Positions 32,601 through 44,334 of a stretch of DNA of 64,000 nt are shown here, piece after piece. Position 1 is the first letter of the stretch. Every line of letters begins with the position of its first letter. The position numbers and the translations under genes were made by a program. Source of the stretch: Ursus arctos (lineage: Eukaryota; Chordata; Mammalia; Carnivora; Ursidae); the NCBI RefSeq assembly GCF_023065955.2, contig NW_026622874.1:82482917-82546916 (forward strand), written 5' to 3'. The notes beneath the pieces were generated by a model that saw only the letters and a program-made list of their open reading frames with translations, ran no database searches and was not told the DNA's origin.

Positions 32601-33798
32601 TCCAGTCCTTGACTAAGGGTCACTATAGTGTGCTCTGAAGCCAGAAGCTGTCTCAGCGTTACAGCTTTCAGTGCTCAAAAACACAGTGCCTTGGCAGAGT
32701 GAGCACTCGATAAACGGTAAACGTGTGAGCAAATGGAGAGCCAGCCCTACTCACAGCACCTAATCCGAGGCGCCAAGTCTTCCAACCAGTAACAATTTGT
32801 TGTCTGAATTGGCTTGTGATGTCACCCCTCCAGTTCCAACCCACCCACCTCCATGGCCTTAACTCAGCCACCTTATCTTCCAGGAGGCTGGGATGGCCTG
32901 GATACATAGCTAAGCAAATGCTTATTCAGGACCAGTGAGAGTCAAATGATCTGCAAGAGGCCGAGATCCTTCTGAGCCAGTAGGAAAACTTCTCCCACCT
33001 TCAAAACCTAGTTTTGTGCCTGCTAAAGCTGGTTAGGGCATCTTTTTTTTTTTTTTTCCCCATAGATTCTGGGCATGCAAAAACAAAAGACAACCCCAGG
33101 ACATTCCAGCCCAATTGGGAAGACATCAGAGACCATCATCAAGGGCAGGTGAAGGTTCAGGAGAACAGTCTGGGATATAGTCCTATATCTTCCATCGTAG
33201 ATGGAGAAACCAAGGTTTTGAAAGATAGACTCTCAACAGTGACCCTGCTGGTTAGCTAGCTGTAGCTAGGATTTGAAAGGCGCTGTTATTTAGAGGATCC
33301 CGGGAATAAAATTTAAAATAAGACTAGAGTGTAATGTCCCTCTCGGGTTTGCTTTAGGTTTTTTGTTTTTGTTTTTTTTTTAAGCAGACTTTATGGATGT
33401 AAGAAGGAAAAAAAAAAAATCCCAAACCCCAGGGCATCTGAATATCCCTTCCCCTGAGGCACTGTGGGAATTCATCATCAAATGCGAACTTGGGGAACCA
33501 AGCCAGGTAAAGTGTCCTCGTTGCTGTCTTAGTGACTTCCTTTCATCCCAGCACATTTTTCTGCCCTACTGGACATGATTTATAAATCAACACGTTTACA
33601 AAGGTATATGCAGCTTGTGTGGGGGAAAAGAGACAAAATATGGATATTCTCTGCATGGATTTGTGCCTGTTAACTCCTGTTTCTAGTCTCAAGGTAACCG
33701 TTTAACCTAGACAAGGTGGACTCTGGGTGGGACCCAGAGAAGTGGCCTGTGTTATATGTTTATGTTTGCATATGTACTCAGTTCATGTTGTCTTTTCA

Positions 33799-33804
33799 AA
33801 TAAA
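33799..33804 (+). terminator. EEF2K: Candidate proximal poly(A) signal of EEF2K
   Basis: AATAAA followed directly by a GT/T-rich stretch (gtggtctctttgtttctgg) that looks like a good downstream element. It could be used as well as, or instead of, the site at 34048. Confidence 0.45.
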
Positions 33805-34047
33805 GTGGTCTCTTTGTTTCTGGTCTCAAATTCAAATGCCTCGTAGTAACATGGGACAGAGTGGCTGCCCGGATGAAGCAGCTGTCTGGGAACCCAGGCT
33901 CCGTCTGAAAGGAGCAGCTGGGATAGAGCTCCAAGTGATTGTCACCATGAGAAGCGTGCGGGCGCCATGTCGCCCCGTTTTCCAGTCTCTGAAGAGCTGC
34001 TGAAATTGGATTTGTTAATGCGAGTTCTCCTGATTTTTAATATTTCC

Positions 34048-34053
34048 AATAAA
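34048..34053 (+). terminator. EEF2K: Candidate distal poly(A) signal of EEF2K
   Basis: AATAAA in ttccaataaattg, followed by an A-run at about 34065. It is the last hexamer before repeat-dominated intergenic DNA. Confidence 0.5.
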
Positions 34054-35120
34054 TTGTAATTTTTAAAAAAAAATTTCGTCTAGATTTGGCCCTGTGCTGT
34101 CCTTTTGCTTTAAAGTATGTGAACCTTTATTTTCCTCCCCTGATTCTTCTCATCCATAAAACAAAGAATAATCTTTATACTTTGAAGTTGTCATCCGCCT
34201 CAGAGAAGATAATGCATGTTAAAGATGTTTTGTGATCCAGAACTTAAGAAAATCTTGGTCACCGGTATGATCGTTTGGTTTCAAACTAATGCTTTTTCAA
34301 CTTAAAGAAATGTGAACTTATGCATAGTACACTGAAGTCACATATTTAGGTCCATTGGCTTCCTGAGGCCCCACTAAAATGACAGGAAAGAGATTTTCCT
34401 AGTGGCATAAGCCCATGAGGCTGGAAAGCAGAAGATTATAATTGAATTAGCACTGAGAACGCCGCCACCCCCAAAGGCTGAGGCATTGGCACCTGGAACC
34501 TCTGGAAGGAGAGGGGAAAATGAAATGGGGCTAAAAACACAGGGTCCGTTGAAAGACTTAAAGGATCAGACCACTAGACCTGTTCACCTGCCCTGTGTAG
34601 CGAGGCTGCTGCCTGTCCATCACCCTGCAGAAGCCTGGGAGGCCAGGCACAGTAAAGTCTGACTGCTCTACAGAAAAGAGGGTTAGGGGGAAGTTTCCAT
34701 ATTGGCTGTAAAGGCTTCACCAGCCGCCTTTTCCTCCTTTGCTGCCAGGCATTGGCAACCTGACTTTGACCCTCCTGGCAGAAGGCAGACAACTGGAGAA
34801 AGCCCTAGGGAATCTGAGATGAACTACTTAAAAGTCCTTCCTCCTAAGGAAACTGGCTGGAGGGAGCACCTCACTGGAAAGACCTCAAGCCACCAAACCC
34901 CACATCCACAGGAATTCCCACACCTTTTAGAGGCCCATTTTTAAAAACTTGAATAGCCGGCCAAAGATCCCTGTGTAAGGACCCGTAAGCATTTCACACA
35001 AAAGACGCCAGAACCAATCAACAGAAGAGACCATCTTGGAGCAAACGAAATGCAAGAAGGAGGATACCTTAAGAAACAAAAAGCTATGGTTAGTTTCCTT
35101 AGCTAAGATATTGCAGGGGT

Positions 35121-35304
35121 GGGGTGCCTGGGTGGCGCAGTGGGTTAGGCGTCTGACTCCTGGTTTCAGCTCAAGTCATGATTTCAGAGTTCTGGGGGCG
35201 AGACACATTGGGCTTGGTGCTCAGCGTGGACTCTGAGATTCTCTCTCTCTCTCTCTGCCCCTCCTGCTCATGCTGTCTCTAAAATAAACACAATCTTAAA
35301 AAAA
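35121..35304 (+). repeat. CAN-SINE with perfect target duplication
   Basis: Flanked by AAGATATTGCAGGGGT at 35105-35120 and 35305-35320. The right copy is at the same time the first bases of the next SINE. Confidence 0.93.
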
Positions 35305-35315
35305 AAGATATTGCA

Positions 35316-35412
35316 GGGGTGCCTGGCTGGTTCAGTGGGTGGAGTGAGTGACTCTTCCTCTCCGGGTTGTTACAAGCCCCGTGTGGAGTGTAGAGATTAC
35401 TTAAAAATCTTA
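35316..35412 (+). repeat. Short old CAN-SINE
   Basis: 'ggggtgcctggctggttcag' to 'attacttaaaaatctt'; host of the adjoining insertion. Confidence 0.82.
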
Positions 35413-35579
35413 AAATTTTTTTTTCGCATCCATGAAAAGAACAGATGCAATTCTAAAAATTCACACAACAAAAGAGCTCTTGTAAATTGAGTGTATTCTT
35501 ACAGAAATGAGTAACTTAAAGGGTTGGAAAATAATGGAAGAGCTCTCCCAGGAAGTGGAACATCAATGATGTTTTTTGG

Positions 35580-35990
35580 AGTAGTGCTGTTGGGGTCCAG
35601 AGCCGAAGGCCAAGAAAGGATCCTTGAGATGTCTTCGGTGCAAAAAAAGGTGATTAAGTCTGGGGACAGAGCTGCTGCTGCCCTAGGATTGTGAAGAGCA
35701 ACCGATGATACATTTTGGGGTTGGGGGAAGTAAAGATAAGGGAAGTTCCAAAAGGATTTTCATACGCTAAAGAAGACGCACAGGATACTTGCTTTGTCAG
35801 TCCAAGGTGGTTTTTCTCTCTAGCAAGTCACTGACATTAAGACAGTTGGGAGCTCCTTGGAGGAACTGTTAACACTCTGCCTGCCTCAAGTATTTGTCAA
35901 CGGTCTGCAGGTTTTAAGGGCATTTAATTTTATCTGCACTTCCTTCTGTGTTTGTTTCCCACGTTGTCAACAAAAAACCCCAAAAAGATG
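35580..35990 (-). repeat. LTR-like carnivore repeat (tentative)
   Basis: Resembles, from memory, a repeat common in carnivore genomes beginning 'tgttggggtccagagcc' and containing 'cttcggtgcaaaaa'. I cannot name the family and see no coding part. Confidence 0.35.
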
Positions 35991-36134
35991 AAAAATGTGT
36001 TAGAAAATTCTGAATCAGAGGAACAGGCAAACCAAGCTGTACGGTATTCTATAATGAAACACTTAAAATTGTTATTACTTTTGCTTTGTGGAGAAATTAG
36101 CTAAGAACAGCCCAAGATTATATATGTGCGGGGT

Positions 36135-36259
36135 TTTTTTTTAATCTTTATCTTTTATTTATTGTTTTATCTTTAATCTCTGCACCCACACAAGGCTTGA
36201 ACTCACAACCCCAAAACCAATAGTCATATGCTCTTCCAACTGAGCCAGCCAGGTACCCC
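36135..36259 (-). repeat. Short old CAN-SINE
   Basis: Antisense; T-rich tail to 'gagccagccaggtacccc'. Confidence 0.8.
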
Positions 36260-36795
36260 TGTATGTTTTTTGGGGTTTGTTTTGTTTTAACGATCTTTCC
36301 CTTGGCCGTTTAAAATTTGGGACCAGAGTTCTAAGATTTTCTTTTCCTAGATAAGATTTTCATGCAGGCTTTTAATAGAAATTGAACTTGCATGTAGGTA
36401 TAGTTGTCATTTTTACTAAATTATATTTGGCATGTGTTGATTAAAATTTAAAGAAGTGAACTCAGTCCTACCAGTATACAAATCATTTAGCAGTAAGCAA
36501 ATACTTTTCACTGCAATACAGTGAGAGTTCCAGAAAGGTTTGGTTTCTTTCCTTCTACCTTGACATACTTACGAGTATTTCAGGTCACCAAAAGGAGCTC
36601 CTAAGTCTCGTTAGGACTGGGTCTGGTATTTTCCTTTTATGAACCATTTGAAACACTCACTTGTTTTTCTTCCTACATGCTTCTTTTTTATTTAATGCAC
36701 ATTTTTAGTTTTCCCAATTATAAACTAAATTCTGGAGAAATGGAGCTCCTAATATTAAGTAGTATCTATTAGAAAAAAACAAGTGTAATAGTCTT

Positions 36796-36995
36796 TTTTT
36801 TTTTTTTAAGATTTTATTTATTTATTTGACAGAGATAGAGACAGCCAGCGAGAGAGGGAACACAAGCAGGGGGAGTGGGAGAGGAAGAAGCAGGCTCATA
36901 GCGGAGGAGCCCGATGTGGGACTCGATCCCAGAACACTGGGATCACGCCCTGAGCCGAAGGCAGATGCTTAACCGCTGTGCCACCCAGGCGCCCC
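36796..36995 (-). repeat. CAN-SINE, 'ggcacagcggtt' subfamily, with perfect target duplication
   Basis: Flanked by an exact 17-base duplication ACAAGTGTAATAGTCTT at 36779-36795 and 36996-37012; low divergence, recent. Confidence 0.95.
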
Positions 36996-37636
36996 ACAAG
37001 TGTAATAGTCTTAATTTTAAAAAAATATTTTTTTTCTTTGAAGTCTGGGAGCCTAACATAGGAGTTTGAGAAAGGGAAGAGAATCTTTAAAAAAAAAACT
37101 CAGGAATATTTCTCAGAACTGAAGAATGTATGTTTTCCGGAATAACAGGGCTCATGACTACCTAACACAGTGAATAAAATGAGACCTATGCCAAGATTCA
37201 TCTTCGTGAAATTTCAGAACACCAAGGACAAAGGATCCTGGAAGCTTCCATAGGGAAAGAACCAGTTTCAAAGGATGGAGAATCACAATGACATCAGACA
37301 TCATCTCAACAGTAACATTGGAAGTTGGGAGATGATGCCTTCTAAATTCTGGGGGAAATGCTCTTAACACACACTCATATGCCCAAACTATTAACCAAGT
37401 ACAAGGATAGAATAAAGACATTTTCAGACCTATAAATCCTCAAAAGAATTAATCTTTCATGTACTCTTTCTCCAGAAGACACTGGAAGATTTGCTCTATC
37501 AAAGGAGGGCTAGCGTGTGTGGGAATAACAAGAAAATGCATGGGCTCCAGCACCAGACTGAGGTGAAATCAGACCCCCGAGGGTGAGGGATGAGCCCAAC
37601 ATGGTGGCCTTGCCCTAAACTTAAGAGTTTATAGTC

Positions 37637-37747
37637 CTGGGGGGGGGCACCTGGCTGGCTCAGTCGGTAGAGCATGCAACTGTTGATCTTGGAGTCTTGA
37701 ATTTGAGCCCCATGTTGAGAGTAGAGTTTACTTAAAAAAAAAAAAAA
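37637..37747 (+). repeat. Short old CAN-SINE
   Basis: 'gcacctggctggctcagtcg' to 'gtttacttaaaaaaa'; imperfect flanks 'agtttatagtcctgg' / 'agtttatggcctgg'. Confidence 0.84.
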
Positions 37748-38317
37748 GTTTATGGCCTGGTAAGGGTCTATGGGAGAAATGTCTTCAAGAAACTGAAGCA
37801 ATAGAATACCCTCTATGTCTGTGTGGCAAGGATGGACAATCTGAAGTTAAGTTAGGTACGAATTCATAGACGCTAGATACATTTTATTTCTCGGGCAATT
37901 GTTAACTATAAACATTTTCCAGAAAAGGCAAAATAATAGTTGAGTGTATGGCTAACCTCAAACTTAGTGAGTGCCCCTTAGTAATAATTACCACCCAAAT
38001 GAAATCACAATATGGGTATTTGGAGGACTGGGGTCGGGAGTGTTTTCAATGGTAGAAGTAGGGATGGTTACGGTTCAATTTTTACCTTCCTTGGTAGGAA
38101 GCCAGTCAGGAATGTCCAAAACAAAAACCTCCCCAAAACAAAAGTAATGTGAGCGTATTGTTTAGACATTTGGTGGTAAATATCAGAAGAATCAGTCGAA
38201 AGCTGAAATTGGTTGCCTAGGGCAGAAGGGGCAGGCGTACTGCTGATTTTGATAACAAGCCTTATAGAATTGATATACACATGTATGGCTTTGATAAAGT
38301 GATCAAAGTAAGAATTC

Positions 38318-38478
38318 AGGGGCTTCTGGGTGGCTCAGTCAGTTAAGCATCTGCCTTTGGCTCAGGTCATGATCCCAGGGTCCTGGGATGGATCGAGCCC
38401 CGCGTGAGGATGCTGCTTCTCCCTCTCCTTCTGTGCTCTTTCTCTCTCTCAAATAAGTAAATAAATAATCTTTTTTTA
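38318..38478 (+). repeat. CAN-SINE
   Basis: 'ggcttctgggtggctcagtc' to 'aagtaaataaataatctttt'. Confidence 0.87.
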
Positions 38479-39929
38479 AAAATTTAAAATAGCCACCAAG
38501 TTAAAAATACCAAATTAAATTTGCTAAGTTAAAACTTCACGATAGTAATTAATGTATTGAGCGTCTACTATGTCTTATCGAATGTAAGACAGCACCGATC
38601 TTAAGATGTACCACTATTTTATGAATCAGTAAGTTAAAAAAAAAAAAAACTGAAAATGACCACCTGTCATTGGTCACAGGATGCAGGTCAATTGTAGAGA
38701 TATTAAAATGAGAAACACAAGTCTTAGCAATGATATACAGTATGTCAGACATTGGGCTGGGCACATACAGTTCTAACTCTGCAACAAACTATTACTGTAT
38801 TATCGTGACCATTTCACAGATGAGAAAAAGGAGGCTTAAATGTGGTCCTCTGGCAAAACCATTTGCCAAGAATGTTTTCATTAATCAAGAAGGAAAGTTG
38901 GAAGGTTCTAAGATCAGGTATCATCAATGTTCCAACATAAACAATGACAACTGAGGCTGCTGTGTTATCCCCGTGACCCACCAGCACCTTCTTGGGACAC
39001 CAGGAGCTTGTTTGCAAAACTGAAACATAGACGAATTGAGGAAGCCCCCCCGCCCCCCCAGCAGCGGAGCCTGCAGCTGTATGTGTGACTAAACACAGGA
39101 CATCTCACTCGGGCCTGTCAACTTAGATGGATCTTTGTGTGGTCAAGGTGTCAGGTGATGCATGTCCCAGTTTACCAGGGAGAGCCCTAGTTCACGCCCG
39201 TGCCCTAGTTTTTCTTCCAATTAAGCATTTGTTCCAGGAAGGAAAAAAAAAAAAAGTGCTCTGGGCACCGTGCTAAGGGTGTATGCTCTGCACACAACTG
39301 AAGTGTGTCTCCTACAAGAGCAAAGTTCTTTTTTGGGAAGCTTATGTGATGATGCGGTTGCCTTGGTTGTTGGTAACTCAGTGCTGGCTAACTTTAGCAA
39401 AGAAGCCATTTGGGGAAAGGAAGCAACTTAGAGAATGGAAAAAATGGAAAGAATCAGGCCTCAGAAAGAGAGAGGTACGAGGGCGAGCGTGTGGCTCGAG
39501 GAAGCAGAAGGTAACAGGTGGTCTGGAAGTTCAGTTTAGCGCCGAATTGAGGGCTACGGAGGGCCAGAGTCAGAGTCAGCGTCCCAGGCTAAAGCCTCTG
39601 ATTGGCCTAATTGGGCCTTGTGCCCGCCCCCTTAGCGATTTGATTGACCGTTCCTCTTAGACCACAGGCAAGAGTGTTTCCCAAAGGAAAAATCAGTATT
39701 GGAACCAGAAAATGGGGGAAAGGCTTCTGGGAAAGCAAAACAACAGGTTCTCACCCAGAGTATTCCCTTTGGGGAGGAAGAGGAAAAGGGCCCTGAAGCT
39801 TAGAGGGGAGTGTTAAAGGAAACTTTTCAGATGGTTTTGTTGTAAGCCTATGTCAAAATTGTATTACAACCTTGCTGCAAGTGTGGGTCCTCTAGGAGGC
39901 TAATTCAAAGATTCATAATTAGCAGGAAA

Positions 39930-40120
39930 ATTTTCAAAAGATTTACTTTTTATTACAGTAGCACCTGTAAAAATCGCACAATTTTAGTGTACAGTTTGAT
40001 GAACTTTGGAACATTTTCAGCACCCCAGAAAGCTCCCTTGGGTCTTCCCAGGCAATATACCCCCACCCACTGCACCCGGCACAAGGTGACCACTTTTTAG
40101 CCTCTATCCTGGTAGACACA
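39930..40120 (-). repeat. Old L1 fragment, antisense
   Basis: 'tttgatgaactttggaacat ... gcaccccagaaagctccctt' is a known reversed L1 phrase order. Confidence 0.5.
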
Positions 40121-41879
40121 GTCTATAGGACAAGAATGATTAAATCAAAAAGAAAAGAATGTTCGGTAAAAGTGCACTATGCTCTTGACTGACAGATGAC
40201 CATCAGTAGGGTTCGCAGAAAACTAGCTTCGAATTACGAGTCTCAATGCTATTAAATTTCATAAGAAGAAGCTTAAGCATTTTATGAGGAATGTTCATTT
40301 CTTTCCAGAAAGTTTCATGCAGAGAGGTTTGGTCTCTGTCCAGGTTTGGTCTCCATCCAGGAGCAAGGGAGAGAAGAATGGTGGGGATCCAGGACTGAGT
40401 CCCCACGCCCATCATCACTGCCCGCAGCTGAGGGCTTATGATATAGAGGCAGCCAGCCTTTACCTGACAGTCCCTAGATTGGGGGTGAAGGACAAATGGG
40501 CAGTATTTGATCTGTGGTGCTTCCTCCCTCCACCTGCCCCATTAACCAGGGGCAGAGAAGTAGGCACGCCAAGGGATGGCCAGGATTTCAGCCCTTCCCT
40601 CCATCCACCCCTAAAGCTGCTGGGACCCTGTGGATCCTGGGATTCTGATGCAACATTCTGCTTCTCCTTTTTATTAGTTTCACATCTGATTGTCACAGAC
40701 AGCTGTGTAAGGGGGCTGCAAGACTGCAAGAAACTCCCCAAGGGAGGCCCTGGGCTCCGCCTTTCAGAATCAGCCTGCATCTGTGTAGGCTCCCTGTTAA
40801 GCACCCCATTCAGTATGTATTAGTAGGGACAGACCTGAATTGTTCCAGAATATTCTGTCAGAAATATCTCTAACTTCGTTTGAGCCCCTACCATACTGGC
40901 AGGGGGGGGGGGGTTATTTCTTACAAAGCACAGCTACCAGGTAGCACCAGCTTGAGCAGAACAGGGCCATTTATTACAATGATACAAGGATGTCTCCACG
41001 AATGTGAATCCCACTGGGTCCTAGGAAGGGTCTTGAGCTGGGAGCCAGAAAACCCTCAGGATTTCTCTGTGACTCTGTGCTTCTCATTGTATCATTCTTT
41101 TTTCCCCCCATGCACTGGCTTCCTCTACTTCTCTGATCTATTTCACAAAATATGGCTACCCCAAATCTCCCTTTCTCCCTTGTTCCAGTCATTGTTAGAC
41201 ACTAATGCTTTACACTCTAACACTGAAAACAGCCAAATTAACAAATCAGGAAATCACCATGTCTCAGTTCAGATTCTCAAAAGAGAAGTGATTGGTTTGA
41301 CCTGAGTCCTCTATCTACCACAGAGCCACCTGGCCATGGTATGACAGGGTCAGGGGGGCACAAAGGTGACTGCCAGGGATCCATTCTCTGGGCTGGTCAG
41401 GCAATTCTTAGAAAAGCGAAATTAGGCAGATATTACAGCAATTATCCCTCACCATGGGGATATTTCCTTTTGGAAAACCCAGCACACAACTGACAAAGTC
41501 CCTCCTAGTACTAAAACACTGCAACGAGATGAATGCTTCTATTGATCTTAAGGACTATTCCTCATTTAGCTTTGAATGCCTTACAATGGCTAGCCTGTGT
41601 CTTCAATAGATGGCTGCTTCTATATTTTTAAAAAATTCCTTTAAAAGCAACAAACTCTCCTGATGCAATGAAACCTTTGCATATCAATATTTATGTTAAA
41701 GGTGGATGGGGAAAAAAACTGAGTTGAGGAGGAATTGAAGATAAGGAGAGATATGGAATGCCCAAATGTGAGGGTGTGTGCCAACTCAATATTAACCAGA
41801 AACTTAAATATAACAATATAATATGAACAACTTAAATGTCTGTATTCACATCTTGGAATAAAATCTATATGCATTAAGA

Positions 41880-42690
41880 GACCTCATAATGTTGGAGTAA
41901 AAGAACAAGTTTCAGAATGATCTTGGCACAATAATATTTATGAAAATGGAAAACATACAGAAGACCAGTATATATATTGTTCATGAGAATATATGTATAT
42001 ATACACACACAAATGTATGTATCTATAGGTATAAATATATAGATAGGAAATTATGAAAAATGGATGGAATACACATCAAATCATAATAATAGTCATAGCC
42101 AAGGGAGGATGTTTGGGAAGGAGGTTTTATTTTTAATTTGTAATGGTCCAGTATATTTTTATTTTTAAAAATTTTTAATGATCTAGTATATTTTTAAATG
42201 GATTTTTAAAAGGACAGCATATTCATATCGTTTCCTGAATAACCTTTAATGGAAAGTATGTACATAGGAAAAGAATTGGAAGTGAAATGCCACAATATTA
42301 GATGGTAGGAATATGGGTGTTCATTTTTTTCCTTGCATTTTTCCTGTATTTTTAAATATTTATTTCCATCAACATGGTTAGATATTTTAAAAGTTTATTT
42401 GGGCGAAAAAACAGTTGCAGATCAAGGGTAATAGTATGATAATATTTATGTAAAAACCCGTACACAATAAAAACAAAGCATCAATTCTCTTTGGATATCT
42501 ATATACCCATATGAATATATCCAAAAATATCCACATAAATTCACAGCAAAAAATCCGGATGGATAGATACTAAGCTGATAATGATGGTTACCTCTGTGGA
42601 TGGGACTTAGGGTCAAAGGTAAAAGAGCATTTGTACCTTATCTGAAAAGTTTTAATATTTTGTAATACTTCACTTATTATTGGAGTAACT
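41880..42690 (+). repeat. Successive old L1 3' ends, AT-rich
   Basis: At least two units, each with 'caataatatttatg..aaa' followed by a 'tggtta/ggatg' phrase and a T-rich end. Includes TA/CA-rich microsatellite at 41970-42045. Confidence 0.5.
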
Positions 42691-43055
42691 AAAAATTAAC
42701 ACACATAACTTTTCAGAGAAAACTGCTTACAGCAGCTCCCCCGGTTTGGTCTTCGGAGCCCCTGGGGGGAATTACTGCTGGAATCCATCATTTCTCCGGA
42801 GATAACGGAGATACGTGACCCCTCCAGAGGGCTCCGGGTTAAACAGCTGACTCAGAACACGGATTCTTAAACTGCTTTTCGCTCTAAAACCTATTTGGGA
42901 CAAATCTGGGTGTAATTATTGGAGCAAATATTTTCTCTTAAATACATGACATTTTCAAAATAAGTCCACCAAAATCACGTAAAACACGAGAAACGTCAGT
43001 GAAATTTGCTCTGTAAAGCATTAAGTAGTCTCTCGGAAGAAGTCTGTTTCAACCG

Positions 43056-43137
43056 GGTAGCGTGGCCGAGCGGTCTAAGGCGCTGGATTAAGGCTCCAGT
43101 CTCTTCGGGGGCGTGGGTTCGAATCCCACCGCTGCCA
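43056..43137 (+). tRNA. tRNA-Leu, anticodon AAG
   Basis: An 82-base class II tRNA without intron. The acceptor arm pairs GGTAGCG (43056) with CGCTGCC (ending 43136), with A as discriminator base. The anticodon stem CTGGA/TCCAG encloses TTAAGGC, giving anticodon AAG (43090-43092), which reads CUU. The A box TGGCCGAGCGG is at 43063-43073 and the B box GGTTCGAATCC at 43116-43126. A TTTT terminator follows at 43151. No CCA is encoded, as normal for a eukaryote. It looks fully functional, unlike the tRNA-like heads of the SINEs. A Leu-AAG gene at the same place in human is recalled from memory. Confidence 0.97.
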
Positions 43138-43150
43138 GGAAGTTTCTCGC

Positions 43151-43154
43151 TTTT
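43151..43154 (+). terminator. Pol III T-run after tRNA-Leu
   Basis: TTTT starting 14 bases after the tRNA 3' end, with a second T-run at 43156. This is the usual RNA polymerase III stop. Confidence 0.85.
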
Positions 43155-43199
43155 GTTTTGTCCCTACTGCCTTGGCACCGGTCTGTTTTCTGCTCTTTT

Positions 43200-43970
43200 G
43201 CCGGGTCATCAGCGCCCCCTGCTGCCAGACGGGGCAGGAGGCCAGCATGAATGGAGCGACGGAGGAGGCGGGTCTGCGCGCGTCGGGGCGGGGCATTGTG
43301 GGTAAAAGGAAGCGTGAGGCCCGGCCCCGCTCCCCCCACGTGTCCGCTGGAGTTTCTCCACCAGCAACATGGCCGCTGCCTAAGAGAAGAGCTGGGCCGC
43401 CGCCACCTCTGCAGCCCGCGGGTACCTGGGCCGTTGCCGCCGCCCGCGCGCGGCCCCCGCGGAGAGGTGAGTGCCGAGAAGGCAGCGCACGCCCGGGCTG
43501 GAGCCGGGCCGCACTCGCGAGGTGGGCCTGGGCTGGGCTGCCGAGTAGGCCGGGAGGCCCGCGCCGCGCCGAACCCAGGGGCTGGGGGCCTCCCGGGACT
43601 CGGGCGGGAAGGATGGGTAGCCGGCCCCCGTAGACCCGGGCCGGCCGCGGGCTCCGACCTCGGCCCGGCCCGGGAGTCGGGGATGCCGCGGCCGAGGCTG
43701 CCGGCGGTGACTCAGGGTCCAGCCACCGTGCTCCGCCCGGCCCAGGCGGGCCTCCTGCGGGAGCACCTGTCCGAAGGCAGCCGGTGTCCAGCCAGCGCGG
43801 CGGCTAGTGGCGATGGCTGCGTGGTGGGCGTGAGAAGGGGGCCTGACCACCCGAGAGGAAGGCGAAACCCATTGGACAGTGTGGCCCGGGGTCGACGGCC
43901 CGCCCCGCTGGGCAGGGGGAGGGTGCCCAAGCTTGCCCCGGCCCCCTCCTCGCCCTGAACCACATCAGCC
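43200..43970 (+). promoter_or_regulatory. POLR3E: CpG island promoter of POLR3E
   Basis: Very CpG-rich, in sharp contrast to the AT-rich DNA upstream of 43050. Contains several GC boxes, a cacgtg E-box (43338), a YY1-like 'caacatggccgc' (43366) and a consensus donor at 43467. Assignment to POLR3E rests on position: the human gene also starts a few hundred bases after a tRNA-Leu(AAG) that follows EEF2K. Confidence 0.75.
43275..43466 (+). other. POLR3E: POLR3E exon 1, non-coding (start approximate)
   Basis: POLR3E encodes RPC5, a subunit of nuclear RNA polymerase III. The right edge is the strong donor GAGAG|gtgagt at 43466/43467. The left edge is estimated from the CpG island and is uncertain. 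No POLR3E protein sequence (which begins MANEEDDP in my memory) occurs here or anywhere in the window, so the coding exons are absent. The exon contains a four-codon upstream frame, ATG GCC GCT GCC TAA, at 43369-43383. The 5' end would need mapped transcripts. Confidence 0.65.
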
Positions 43971-44159
43971 TCCGCCCGGCCAGGCCCGGCATTCTTCATT
44001 CATCTATTCAGGCCACAGTCAGCGTTCACTGAGAGCCAGCACCGTGCCGCGGATACGGCCCTGACCATTGGGTTGGAGGAGGTGTCAGTAAGCACGTCAA
44101 GTAAACCTGTACATAAACAAGGTCGTTCAGTTATGTTAGCTTTAGAATCGTTGGGCGAC

Positions 44160-44300
44160 AGAGGAGGTCTTAGCAGTTGCCAGCGTTTCTTCATCTGTGA
44201 AATGGGGATAATAAAATTAACTGCCTTATAGGGTTGTGGTGAGGGCTAAATAGGGTAAGACGCGAGAAGCCCTAGCTCGCAGGGTTTGATTTGTGGCGGC
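44160..44300 (+). repeat. MIR SINE fragment, sense
   Basis: Matches the MIR body 'ttcatctgtgaaatggggataata ... gggttgtggtgagg'. The tRNA-like head is missing, so it has no Pol III promoter of its own. Confidence 0.7.
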
Positions 44301-44334
44301 TGTGTGCTCCGACGTTGGTAGTTGCCAAGTAATA

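Larger units (their letters stand above)
30756..34070 (+). other. EEF2K: EEF2K 3' untranslated region (probable)
   Basis: About 3.3 kb after the stop with no open frame of note. The first 1.6 kb is free of recognisable repeats, as expected for transcribed UTR. A hAT-like DNA transposon fragment lies at about 32405-32600. Candidate AATAAA signals are at 32545, 33305, 33799 and 34048. The human 3' UTR is several kb, so use of the last site is plausible, but the true end cannot be read from sequence alone. Confidence 0.7.
34071..43055. other. Intergenic region between EEF2K and tRNA-Leu
   Basis: About 9 kb, close to what I recall for human. Repeats recognised: CAN-SINEs at 35121-35304, 35316-35412, 36135-36259, 36795-36995, 37637-37747 and 38318-38478; an LTR-like segment (about 35580-35990); an antisense L1 piece (39930-40120); and old L1 3' ends (about 41880-42690). 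38500-39920 and 40120-41880 show nothing I can name. No coding exon found. Confidence 0.75.

Noticed and set aside
43172..43958. Long open frames in the POLR3E CpG island on both strands
   Set aside because: High GC removes stop codons by chance; Pro/Arg/Gly-rich low-complexity translations and no match to POLR3E protein.
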